64,000 bases of DNA. It comes from Amphiura filiformis (Eukaryota > Echinodermata > Ophiuroidea > Amphilepidida > Amphiuridae). The translations under genes and the position numbers were made by a program. A model generated the notes under the pieces. That model was not told the origin of the DNA. It saw only the letters and a program-made list of their open reading frames with translations, and searched no databases. The DNA lies in NCBI RefSeq assembly GCF_039555335.1, contig NC_092641.1, positions 30,812,848 to 30,876,847 of the forward strand, in the 5' to 3' direction. This document shows positions 1-13,700 of this stretch, piece after piece. How positions within the stretch are numbered: the stretch's first letter is position 1; each line of letters begins with the position of its first letter.

Positions 1-796
1 AATTATCCCCTGTTTGCAATACGAAAAATATCACTGGTTTTGAGGTCGTATCACTTTGAGTGTGATACAACCGCTTTCTTTTCCAGACACACACTTAGCA
101 CGCAACGCGAGGTAGCACGTAATTGTCATCTCTACCGCATACGCGATCAGCACAGTTTACAATACAACACAGGTATGCAGGCCCGCTAATTGCCGGTACT
201 GATAAAGAGCTGAATAATGCGGCTATATATTGTACGGTAATTTATGAACGCTAAACAATACAAAATTATATTATTTAGCTATATATTAACCAATGAAATG
301 TCGTTATTCATGTCTACTGAATGATAAGGTAGTACATTGTATATTATCAGCTGCATATCTCAAAATCAACATTAACGACAAATAACTCATTTAGCGTGAT
401 CATATCACAATTGCTTCTCTTGTTTTCTAAGTTGCGGACATAACTTTTGATGATGTTTAGGGTGATATATTTGTGATAAGATCAAGCAAAATCAAAATTT
501 GCTTTTCAATTTCATTTCATGTACCATTTGTAGAACCTTGGTTCCAGATATGGTCATTTTAGTGTTGTTCAGAATAATAAAATACAAAAAAGTTATTGGC
601 TATAATATAATTCAAAATCAATATTAGTGACAAAGGATCATTTATTAGCTTGATCACAACACATTGAGCTTCTTGCATAAAAAAAAAGATACAATGCTGA
701 CCAACCGACTTACTTGGCAAGTCCGTCCCCTCTTAGTGCTATCCTTCACATAGCTCTAATCAAGTTGCTGTTTTTGTCATTTTTTTTCTTGTATAG
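1..796. other. SORL1 intron (5' part outside the window)
   Basis: AT-rich sequence with no exon-like open frame and no repeat I can define. Intron status is inferred from the acceptor at 795-796. Confidence 0.6.
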
Positions 797-872
797 ATCG
801 CAGCATGTTCATCATCAGGTTGTGGGACATACACATCAGAGAAGACATTGACTACGGGTTCCACTGATGAAG
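797..872 (+). CDS. SORL1: SORL1 exon: C-terminal end of an FN3 domain
   Basis: The first exon visible here. It follows a T-rich tract and ends at GTAAGT. Only one of the three frames is open; it gives a peptide with the pattern C-SSSG-C and the S-E-K-T-L-T-T that often closes an FN3 domain. It enters in phase 0 and leaves in phase 1, the usual phase between FN3 domains. Its partner exon for the first half of this domain should lie upstream. Confidence 0.8.
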
Positions 873-3800
873 GTAAGTATGCTTCCATTGGGTGAATGAA
901 CCATGTGAGTGCTCCTTACTTGGGAGGGGATGTCAGTCCATTTACAGAGGACTTGCATATGTGCCTTAGTATGTCAAAAAGAAGCACTTTGGGGCACAAC
1001 TGTGAATGGAGAAACAGCCAAAAAAACAGCCAGTGGTGTTTTTTATGTAATTTGATGTTTTTTTGCAAATTTGTAATGCTAATAATGTTAAAAATGTTAT
1101 CTGAAAGTGTCGGACTGAAATTTCATCTGCAACTTGCATTTTTTTTCCACTTTTGGATGTTAACTTTGATCACTTTACCACAAAACAGTGAACTTTAAAG
1201 GATGATATCTCATTTTTAGTTAGGTTGTTATGGCATCACAAGTCGTGTGTCCGGCCGGCCTGCAGTCGGTGTCCGTCAATGAGTAGGCGGGTGTGTATTG
1301 TAAAGCTTTTGGTTAAAATTTGGTCTCATATGAAGTGTTTAAATCCGATTTCAACCATTATTATGTTTTGATGGATCCAAGTGTGTGAAAATATTGGATC
1401 CAAAACATAATAATGATAAAATTGGATGCTTTACGCCCAATATTTATTGTTCTCGCTATGAGTTGTAAAATATTTACGTCTCGTCAATATTTTAAAACTC
1501 ATAGCTTGACCAATAAATATGGGCTCAACCGATCCAATTTTATATCAGACTGGGGTCATAGCTGCATTATGGGTGTCTTCATGTATTGTAGGTATCCAAT
1601 GTCACATACTGAGGTCAAAGGTCATTTGAGGTCAACTTGTAAATAGGCTGAAAATGATGAATCTGGACTCACGTGAACAGATCAAAGGTCACAGGCTGAA
1701 AATGAAAAAAAAAATGTCTCATAATATCTTGGACTACCTATCTGGGACTGCTGTCTCAATTTCTTACTTTTGGGAAACTCCGACTTTGGAATTCCAAAAT
1801 TTCAAAAACTCCAAAACTTAGCTGAGGATTAATCCGGTTTCAACAAAGGTCTGCTAAAGTTGAAGCACTAAAATGGGCTATTCCAGTTAAAATCAATACA
1901 CCCCTATGGAAGACATGACCTTAATCTCCCACACAGGGGGTGCAGATTTCAAATTAATGGAGTTCAATTCGAAATTCACACTCCCTGTGTGGAAGATTAT
2001 TGAAAGATCGTGTCTTCCATAGGGGTTGATGTATATCAATTGGAATAGCCTAATAGACCATTAATAACAAACAAACTGTGCAACATGTTTTTTACCTCCC
2101 GACTTACAGGTAGAATAAAGAGCCCTCCAACGAATGTGGTAGCGTCCGATGTTGGCGCGAATGATATGCATCTGTCCTGGGATGCTCCTACTCGTCTACC
2201 ATCTGGTGTTGAAGTTGAAGTAAGTACTCCACACCTAATAATTCGAGTCAAAGATGATCAGCAGTGTTTTAAATAAGCCAAAAATATGGGCTTAAAATCT
2301 ATTGGCCTGCATCAGTTTTCACAGCAAATTATAAAATTTTAATGTTGCACTGCACTGGTCCAAATTTGTGACACTTTCAGGGTTCTTAACCACTCACGGA
2401 AATCGGGGAAAATTTAAATATTTTTTCAAGAAGGGAAATTTTAGAAAAACAGCCAAAATCAGGGTAGTTTGAGTGGCCCAAGAGGGCATTTGTTTGTGTC
2501 ATTTTGGCATACACATGTCTTGCATACAACACAGAGATGCCAACCCTCATTATTTTAGAGGGAGGCTCCCTATTTTTGGAAACAGTTTTGTCCATTTTAA
2601 CACCCAAATTTGGCATTCTCCTTATTTCTGACATTAATTAATTGGCAACCTTTGTAGATTAAATTCAGATTTCCGCTCTCCCCATGGTTCATTTAGAATT
2701 GGGTAAATGAATCATGAAAGTACTCCGTCCTTAGGATGGGGACGTTAAGCTGTCTGTCCCGTGTGCAAAGAGCCATACCTGTACACATATCTTGCAGTCA
2801 GTTTCGAAAAGAGTAGGGTGTTAACTCCAACCCGTCCTGGTGTTCAAATGGACCCCAATGGAAATAAGCTTCAATAGAGGCTTTCTTGTGTTATCCAGGG
2901 TTGTCAAAACCGAACAAATCAAATTCAGAGCTGTATATTTAATTTGGTAAAACTGAATTTTGATTCAAACAATTTTTGCTGTATTTTTCTTCTAATTATT
3001 ATCATGGGTAGATATATCACTCAATTTGTATGGCTCATCAGAGGTATTATGGAGGCATTATCGTCCATTAGATGATGATCATAACATATAATATTCGCAG
3101 GTATAGTCCAGTCAATCTAAACCAATTTGTGGTGTCACCCACCACTAATTGCAACATAATTTTTTTCACTTTTATACATTTTAGAGATGTCCCCTGAACA
3201 TCATACCAAAAATATACTAAAATATACTTGGTGGAAAGGTAGTTTTTGGCGGGAAAAGGTCATACAGGGGTCAAATTTCAAAATTGCTTTAATCTTTTTA
3301 AAAACTATACCAAAGCATTCCTCTAGTCTTAAGGATTCAGAAAAGTATAGTTTGTCATATCTGTGATGTACCATTCTCAAGTTATAAGCAAAAAGGTCAA
3401 AGGTCAAATTTTGGGCTACACGTGGGTTAAATTTGATAAAATGCTCCGATCGACTTAAAAATGGTCTCAATGTGTTCGTCCTTTAAAAACACTCCAAAAT
3501 AAGAATAGTTTGCCATATCTTGGATGTTTCGTGACCGAGGTAGCAGGGTAAAAGAGGTTATTGACCATTGAACTCTATTGACCCCCACCTAGTTTTCGAT
3601 GTTACGCATGTAATTAAACAAACTAAACAGTGCAAATATTCTCTAAATGAATTATGTTTGCAAGACAAACAATTTGAGACCATTTTTGGTTAAAATCAGA
3701 CCATTTTAGTTTTTGACCTCTGTTGAACCCAATATTTGACCTTTGACCTTTTCGTTTATAACTCAAGAACCGTACATCACAGATATGGCAAACTATATTT

Positions 3801-6800
3801 TTTCTGAATCCTTATGACTAGAGGAATAATTTGGTATAGTTTTTAAAATGATTGGAGAGATTTTGAAATTTGACCCTGTATGACCTTTTCCATAAAAACT
3901 ACCTTTCCACCAAGTATATTTTAGTATACTTGTATGCTGTTCAGGGGACATCTCTGACATTCATAGCAGTGAAAAAAATTCTGTTGCAATTAGTGGTGAG
4001 TCAAAGCCCACTTTGACTGGACTAGTAGCTCATTTGCATAATTCAAAATTTATCAGGAGGATTTCTTGGAAGGGGTCACTATATGTACCTCAGGGGCCCC
4101 TTCCCTGTGGTCTTCTCTCTCTTACTCACCATACAGCTCTATATAACTATCTCTTAATCACAGTCACAAAATAAATATTTTCATATTTTAAGCTTAACAC
4201 AGCCTAGCTCTCTATGGCATGGCAGGGTAGCCCAATGATTTTGCGTGCAATTATTTTGTTGGCAAGTTGAAGGCAGTGCAACAGACAACGCCTTGTGACG
4301 AGAACCACATCATTTAATTTCTATTTATTTCTGTTGTTATTCTATTATAGCATTACAAAATTTACACCGCCACTACACCTTATGCAACAGATGCCAGAAC
4401 CAATCGCACCAAAGATGACAAACCTGGATTCACTGGTAAGGCCATATTAAGACAAAAATACGAGGGTCATTAAAAAAGTTCTATCTCCATCATCACAGCT
4501 CTGTTATCGTACGTGTCACCATATTGAAATTGCCCATGATTATACTCTTAAATCTTGTCTACAAAATAAAAAAATGAAAATATCTCAGTAGGTGCTCCAT
4601 GCTTTTCGCCAGCCCATTCGGGGCTGGTACCTGTTTCAGGTTTGGGGTCAGTTTACTCAAGAGATTATATTTTAGTGGTATTGGAATGATTTTTTTTTTT
4701 ACTTTTTGTGGTTAAATGTTTTTTAAATATTTTAATTGATTTGTTAGGAAAAGTAAGTATGTTTTGCCGTTTCAACGAATGAAAAGCAGTGAGTATTACC
4801 AAAGTTATGTTTGAATTAATATGACTTTAAAAGTTTTAGGTATAGGCCTAAAATGTAACAATAATAGTTAATATACCGCATCATATGGTCAGCAGAAGAA
4901 AAGTATGTCATTTCAGTGTCTTTGACCTGGGGTCCTTGACCACTGAACAGCGTGATATCATGTTGATAACAGATCTAAGAATCAAAATCTTCATCATATG
5001 GACCATATTGATGTCAAAGTAATTATCTATCCTATCCTGTGTCGTTTTATGGATAAAAATGACTCAAAATGCTATTGATGAAATAGTTGCTATCATAAAC
5101 ATCAGTTTTGCCTTTTCAACGGGAAAAATCCGATGCAAAATAAAGTTTTTAGGGCCTAGCTATAATATGGGCATAATTTATGCATGTAGGCTATAGTATT
5201 GAACAATGTGCCCAGTTGACATGCACTTATAGATAAATATGGTTATGTGTAGACAATGTGTTGCAATTTAGTTCTGGTATACCAGAGCGAAATTCAAATT
5301 TCACGATTACTTTGCTAAACTAATTAATCTGCAAGAAATATTTTGTACATAAACATTATGTAGCCAGAGGTTTCCAGTGATATAAAAATCTCAACTTTTT
5401 TGAGAAAAGTTAGGGGATGATGCTGTGGATCACGAAATGCCCTTTTAACTAAAACCTGCAGTCAGTGCAGTGTAGTATTTGTGACGTGGTATATCGAAAG
5501 CAGACACTTTTGGGCAGGATGGTAAATGGAGAAATAGCCAAAAATCTACCCGGGGTGATTTTGTCACGATTTGGGTTTATGATGTTATTAATGTTTAAAA
5601 GATTGTCTGATCGTTTCAGACCGGAATATAACTGGCATGTGTTTGAGACATTTTTCAAGGTAATTCCTACTCTCAACACTTGTCAATAATATTTTTAAAG
5701 GCAGCTTATCTATTATTAATATTAAAGGCCCATTCAGTGATTTGCTCATCCGGACGATCGTAAAAATCATCAAAATTTTGGTACCGTACCTTTGTTATTA
5801 CATAGATGTGCTAAGTCTGCGAATGGTTCAGCCAAAAGCCGTGTAGGCCTATTTAAGACAAAATAAGACATTTTACACGAATCTGTATTTTTAGATACTG
5901 ACAGTATCTAAAATTAGCTACAAGTATTTGAATGGCGGGGCTTGAACTTCCTCAGTACTGCTGTTTTCTTCATTTTTTGCCAAATTTGGCATTTCAAAAA
6001 TACCAAATGACAATTTGAACGACTTAGGCCTATCCTTCTCTTTAAGCAATTTATAAACAATTTTATTTTTTTTTTTTTTTTTCGTTGGGATCACTGAATG
6101 GGTCTTTAAGAAATGTGGCGTATCATGTCAAAAACAGACATCTTTTGGACAGCTTATAAATTTGGAGCCTTTCACATAAAGAGCTATTTTGCTCCACAAC
6201 GCCGTTTTCCCCAATAAAATCGGACATTCCTAAGCGAAGAAATTGAGTTATGGTATTAAAAAATTGGAAATTGAAATATCGTGGGTAAAAAGCTGAAAAG
6301 ACAAATAAAACCAGAACAGAACAATTTAGAGAACAATAATGAATTAATAATAATGAACAATAATGAATTAAAGAGTTGACAGGAGATTAGGAGTTAATGT
6401 TTTCTGCAGTTTCAGTGTACATCTTCTCACCGTTGATGGTTTGGTGGACTGTCATGTAACATGGATGTAGTAAGCCGTGATCCTAAATATGCCTTTCACA
6501 TTGACCAAAACTAATTACAAGACCTCTTCTACATTGAGGCTGGCTTTCCCTTTTAAAGGGAATTTTATTAAATCCTTCCCCTTTTGTAACCCCACTTATT
6601 GAGAGTCACTTTACATCGGCCAGTACCAGCTCTCAGTCTGTTGAGCACCTGTGGACATGGATGTTGTTGGAGGAGGATTGGCAAGCCTCTCTTTTTTGGC
6701 AATAAGCCTAATCACCATTGTAACTTCCTGTTTTTGAAAGCAGTTTTGGGACACTTTGACCTCTGACATACCGGGGTAATTGCAGTAATTAATTTATTTA

Positions 6801-9800
6801 TTATTGTCAAAATGAATATCATTAAAAATACTTAAATATTTTATTTATTCAGTAATAATGTTTTTTGGGTTTGTTTTTATTCTTGTGAAACATTTTAGAT
6901 TATATTTTTTATACGCACAAAAACCAATTTTTCTGATTTTTCCCTGTAGGTCAGAGAGGGCAAAATGTCCCAAAACTGCAAAAACTCCCACAATGCATTG
7001 CAAACTTCCAATGCCGATTCGGCTTATAGAATAGAAATTTAGAGTGTAGCATTATCCTTAACAACCAAATAGTGTGTGTGTGTCCTCATCAGTAAAAGTG
7101 TTAAAATAATGGATATTAAATTGGAATCATAAAATGAATCAACTGGATTCATGTTATTTTGAGAGGCTACAGTATCGCACCTTATCCAAGGTGCATCTTC
7201 AGGCCTGCTGTTGATCTGGCAGCAATTGGTCCTCAACCTGTGACGAGGTGGTGTTGCCAGAGGTTGTTAACTTTGGAGTCCCTTATTATTGATTTGTTGC
7301 TTTATTGATTCAACAGTGCGGAATCTGTGCCCGGGACGTTTGTATTATTCCAAAGTTACGGCAGTGAACAGGCATGGTGAAAGCACAATGGCAGCAATTG
7401 GTCCTTGACCTGTGACATGGTGGTGTTGCCAGAGGTTGTTAACTTTGAGTCCCTTATTATTGATTTGTTACTTTATTGATTCAACAGTGCGGAATCTGTG
7501 CCCGGGACGTTTGTATTATTCCAAAGTTACGGCAGTGAACAGGCATGGTGAAAGCACAATGGCAGCAATTGGTCCTTGACCTGTGACAAGATGGTGTTGC
7601 CAGAGGTTGTTAACTTTGAGTCCCTTATTATTGATTTGTTACTTTATTGATTCAACAGTGCGGAATCTGTGCCCGGGACGTTCATATTATTTCAAAGTTA
7701 CGGCAGTGAACAGGCATGGTGAAAGCCCTATGGCAGCAATTGGTCCTCGACCTGTGACATGGTGGTGTTGCCAGAGGTTGTTAACTTTGGAGTCCCTTAT
7801 TATTGATTTGTTACTTTATTGATTCAACAGTGCGGAATCTGTGCCCGGGACGTTCGTATTATTTCAAAGTTACGGCAGTGAACAGGCATGGTGAAAGCCC
7901 TATGGCAGCAATTGGTCCTCGACCTGTGATAAGGTGGTGTTGCCAGGGTTGTTAACTTTGAGTCCCTTACTATTAATTTGTCCCTGATTATTGATTCAAC
8001 AGTGCGGAATCTGTGCCCGGGACGTTCGTATTACTTCAAAGTTACGGCAGTGAACAGGCATGGTGAAAGCCCAGAGAGCGTGCAGTTGCAGCAAGACACT
8101 ACAGGTGTGACAATAGGAGCGCCATCCAGTCTGCATGTAACAGACCGGACCACAAAATCTGTGACCCTAGGCTGGAATCCAGTAGATATGCCAAAAGCGG
8201 TATGTACAGTTAAAAGCAATATCTGGCTGTTCCAGTTGAGATCCATACACCCCTATGGAAGGCATGGGTAGATTTCAAACAGAGAGTCACCTATTCAGGT
8301 AACCCCATTTGAAATGCACACTCCCTGTTTTTTTATTAAGGTAATGGCTTCCAATAGGGGGTGTATGGATTTCAACTGGAATTGCTCAATATTGTAGCAT
8401 TGCTATAAAAAAAATAGATTTGTATTTCTTCCCATGAAATGGGCTATTCCAGCTGAAATCCATACACCCCTGTGGAAGACACAACCTTAACCGCCCACAC
8501 AGGGAGTGTGAATTTCAAACGGGGTTTCCGAAATTGGTATCTCCATTTGATATTTACACACCCTCATGTCTACCATAAGGGGAGTTTGGATTTCAACTGG
8601 AATAGCCTTACGGTAGATTTCACTGTCACATATGTCCCCTTATTATTTTGAGCTAAACAAACGAGGTAGAACAACAAATATCGTTATTTTATTACAGCAA
8701 AGATATTGCCAGTATCCATCAGTACCGACTGAGGTCGGTCAATTTGATGTTGTATGAACATTCCGTATGCCAGTTTTCAGGGAGTCAATCTGATCAATAT
8801 CAATCAACGTTGCTTTTGCGAGTTGAAAAAATCTAAATTTCATTTCAACTCGCAAGCAATGAAGTTTGATCACATGAACTGCGCTGACCAATCAACCAAC
8901 AGGTTCATTATTTTGGATATTAATTTACTTTTCTCAATTACCAACTTCTGTTGGTGAATGAACTCAAAACAACAGCAATGGCCAAAAAATGTACTTCATA
9001 AAATGTTAAAGCGGCACATTGGAATGTCACCTCTCCCTGGGTAAGAAAGTGCTCATAGTGCTAGCAACAGACCAACAGTAGACATATCACTTAGCACCCA
9101 GATCCAAGCCAGACCACCACCCTGAGGCAGAAGTGTGATTTGGTCCATAGCTCATGGTCAGGACTAGTAGGCAACATTACTTGACCTTTGCAAGGACACA
9201 GTGTTGTGTGTGGTATAGCGCTTGCATACTTGAAAAAAAATAACTGTTTCTTCTATGAACATGAAATGGGAACTAGGTTATCATTGTATTGTGTTGCTTT
9301 ATACCAGACCTGTATACAAAATATGGCTTCTTTGGGGACACATTTTCCAGGGCATGAATGAGGCAGCCTCTGGGCTTGGTCAGTCCAGGGGTCAGTGTTG
9401 ACCAGCTCAAACTATGTAAAGCTGTCCATCTTAATTATGTCATGGCCCTTAAGAAACCCCAAATAGGATCCGCAAATAAGTTCATCAGGATTGTCAATGA
9501 AATATATAATGCAAAATTCTTCTTAACAAATCCAGAATTAGATGTTACATACCTCAATCAATGACAGTTTTGTGCTGACACTTGGCACTTTCTCAAATTC
9601 AATTTGCTAAGAAGAATTGTGCATTATATACCCCAAATAGGATGTTTTAGACCACAACTTTTCACATCTGGCATTCCAATGTGCCGCTTTAAGGAAATTT
9701 ACCATTATGCAATCGCTGTTATTAGTATATAAATGCAACGCATCACAATCACTCAGCAATGGAGTGTGAATTTAGCTTAACCCCCCTGAGCACTACCTGC

Positions 9801-10709
9801 CGATCTAACATTGCCTCTGATTGGTCAATTACATGATATCTTCACTTTAATCACCAATCAGAATGGAGCTTTGCAAATAATTAGCCCTAATTTTTTGTGT
9901 GGTGAAATTATTCAAACACTTACTGATTGGTCCAATTGATAATGAAAACTTCTTTTTTGGCCAGTAGGCAGGTAGTTCTCATGTCGGTGTATTTCTTGCC
10001 TTTCAGTTGTATGCGGTCGAGTACAGCCGTGACAGAAGAAGGTGGGATTCTGCTGATACCACGACCAAATTGACGTTTGAAGTGACAGGTCTGGTTTCTG
10101 GGTTGACCTACCTGTTCAGGGTGCATGTGTCTACAGAACACTGCACAGACGCACCGTTTTCAAATATCGCTCAAGCAAAAACAAAATTTGGTGAGATATA
10201 TTTTGTACATGACTGTCTTTGTAAGATTAGGTTCACAAAACAATTTGGGTATTCTATTTCAAATCCGCACTCCCTCCTGTGAAATATTTTGCTAAAGTCT
10301 TCCACAGAGGGAGTGTAGAATAGACAACTGGGTAACTTCCACTCAAAATATGCACCAGTTGTAGAAAATATAGGTCATATACAGGTGCGTATCCAGGAAT
10401 TCGTAGACCGGGGGGCGCAAATTAGATCTTTGTGAAATATAACATGGCCGCAAAGCGGACATCCCGGGCCGCTTGCGCGACGCAGGGGGGTGTCTGAGGG
10501 GGGATGTGCCCCCCTGAGAAGTGAGAAACTTTTACAAAATGAAGACCTTATTGAAGGCATTTGGTGGACCATTTGGCACTATTATTGTGTAAAATTTCCC
10601 CCCCCCCCCCTGAGATCAGAAGTTGGGAAATTTTCAAAATGAAGGTCTAATGGTAATCCCCCTTAACATTTTTTTGGTATGTTGATCGTCCCTTTCTCCT
10701 CTTCTTTCC

Positions 10710-10748
<39 letters not shown>

Positions 10749-13700
10749 CCTCTCTCCTCTCTTTCCCCTTCTCTCTCCTCTTTCCCCATTTTTTTACCCG
10801 GGGGGCGCGCGCCCCCTTCGCCCCTCCCCTGGATACGCGCCTGATATAGGGGGATTACGGGTTTCAAAATAATTAACCCTAGCCAAGTCCATTGGCAAAA
10901 CATACTCCCTCTGTGAAATAGTTTCCTGAAAACTTCCACCGTGGTATGGCAGATTTCAATTCAAATGAATAGCCCCTTGTTTGATTGTCACCCACGTACA
11001 TACATGTACCACCTGCTCTGAATTTGAAAATGGGGGGGAAAAGTTTTTACTGTGCAAATGAAGATTTTGAAAATGTGTGAAAAAGGGGTGTTTTTTTAGC
11101 AGAATCTTTGGTTGCACAAATAGGTCAACTATTTGTAGTCGTGCCCAATTAGTTATTGGTAGTCGTGACTTTATTATGATCTGGTGATAGTCTGCCATCT
11201 GTTGGGCTATTCCACTTAAAATTCTTGTCTGTCTTGTTCCAAACATCAAGTATGTTGACCTTTTTCCCTTCTTCCCATCATGCACTATTCCAGGGGTATG
11301 ACTTAGTACATGTATCGCATAGATTGGGTGCAACTGATAGTCTTTTCAATTATTTTTTTCGTAATAAGGGCATACTGATATATATGTGGATTATCGTAGA
11401 GTGATGTAGATAATCTGCAAGTTATCAGTGGTTTCATATTTTTTAACATTTTTTAAACGGGTGCAGGCAGTCTATCACTGTGTATCCTATGAATAGTTTT
11501 GCACCTTCGGGTCTATAAAGCGTATAAAAATTTAGGTTTGAGGAACACAAAACTTTTTTTTGACGATCCCATTTCATTTAAGGGGGTACTACACCCCTGC
11601 ACAATTTTGTGCCTATTTTTGCATATTTCTCAAAAATTATAGCGCATTGGGGACAAGTAAGATATGTATATTATAGGGGCAAGGACTACAACTACTGCAC
11701 TGGATATTTTATTTCAGCACAGACAACAGTTGTGGAGTTACAGTCAAAAATGAGGGAAAACCAATATTTAATCAATAAATCGATAACTACTTGCTTTGAG
11801 TTGCTGAATTTTTAGTACAGTAGTTGTAGTCCTTGCCCCTATAATATACATATCTTACTTGTCCCCAATGTGCTATAATATTTGAGAAAAATGCAAAAAT
11901 AGGCACAAAATTGGTCAGGGATGTAGTACCCCCTTAAGACTAGAAAGGTTGTTTTTTTGGCTACCGAAGGGTATCAGTCCTAATCCCTATGAGTGTCTTT
12001 GTTATTATTCCTATAATTGTAAAACAAACATTCTTTCTCCCTTTGCATGGAAATTCTTAGATGGATCAGGAATACAGCCACCAAGGATGTTGAAGACTAT
12101 GAGAATTAAATTAACAGAAGTACACCTGCAGTGGAATACACCCACGGATGCACCACCAGATTCACCTTTGGTAAGGTCAACAGGAACTTGTCTTTGTCTC
12201 GATCAAATATCAATCTTCTTAAGGGATCTGGAATGAGTGTTTTGAGCGTTTCGACAGTATTTTTTGTGGGACATGAGAGCACAGACATATTGAATTGCAT
12301 TCTGAATACGAAGAATGTCTTTCTGATATCAAATAATTTTCATTTTCTGAAATTCACGATATAATACAAATTTTATGACAAATGATTAAAATTTGATATT
12401 TTTCACATTTTTGATATATAACAGTCCTCGAAGTAAATTTCATAAATCTAATGACATATTCTTAAAGTGTATGTAGCTGGGAGGAAGATCTGGGAGATTG
12501 AAGATATGGATTTTTTTCCCAAAAAGACCTAATTGTTTTTGGTGTTTTGGGGGAAAAATCCATTAAAAATATGATATTAGATTTATAAAATTTACTTCGA
12601 GTACTGTTAAATATCAAAAATATCAATTTTTAATCATTTGCCATAAAATGTGTATTACATTGCGAATTTCAAAGTATGAAAATTATTTGATATCTCTGGA
12701 CATTCTTCGTATTCAGAATGCAATTCGATATGTCTGATGTGCTCTAATGTCCCACAATAAATACTGTCCAAACGTTCATACCCCACCCCTTAATTCTCCC
12801 TTATTACACTCTTTATATAAATTTAAAAAAGATTTTATGAAATGTAAAAGAGTGTGTGTAGTCTTTATTGTTTTACACATCTGGACCAATTTATAGCATC
12901 GCACATCATTGCGTTCATCAGTTACAATGGTTCATTATGTATAAAAGAGGCTGTTTTGAAAGTTACATCTGAGTCCATAGGAGTCAACTCTCAAACAATA
13001 CAGTAGGTCCGGTCTATTCATGTGTTTGTGTAAATGACAATTCTCGCTATTCACAATAAGGCGCCAGCGGTTTGCGATGTAATCGTGATGTATCATGGGA
13101 AAAGGTCGACATCCAAGTCCGCGCAATACGAATATTACCATGCTATTACATAGGAACATGTGACAATATTTTTATAGTTTGTCAAAATAAAGGTGTTACA
13201 CGCGAATCGATACTCAATAATACTTAATAATGTGATTTGAAATGTGCACAATTAATTTTTCTCTATCGATTTGCGTGTAATACCGTTATATTGACAAACT
13301 AAAAATATTGTCACGTGTTCCTATGTAATAGCATGGTAATATTCAGACAAGCAGACTTGATGTCGACCTTTTCCCATGATACATCACGATTACATCGCAA
13401 ACCGCTGGCGCTCTTATTGTGAATAGCGAGAATTGCCTCCTATGGACTATGGAATGTATGTTTGAGTGATGCAGCTTGCAAGTAACCATAATGGCTATTG
13501 CAGATGAAATCCACACACCCCTTATGGAAGACATTGTGCTATTGTTGTTCTCTCTGCCTTGCGGGTAGATCTTGGTTGGAGTTTGTCCCCAATCCATTAT
13601 TTTCTAATTATTTTTGTTTGTAACTCCAATGTCATTATTGTATATCATTATCATTATTGCTATATTTATCATTTACTTTGTAGGTTCTAAAAATAGTCTT

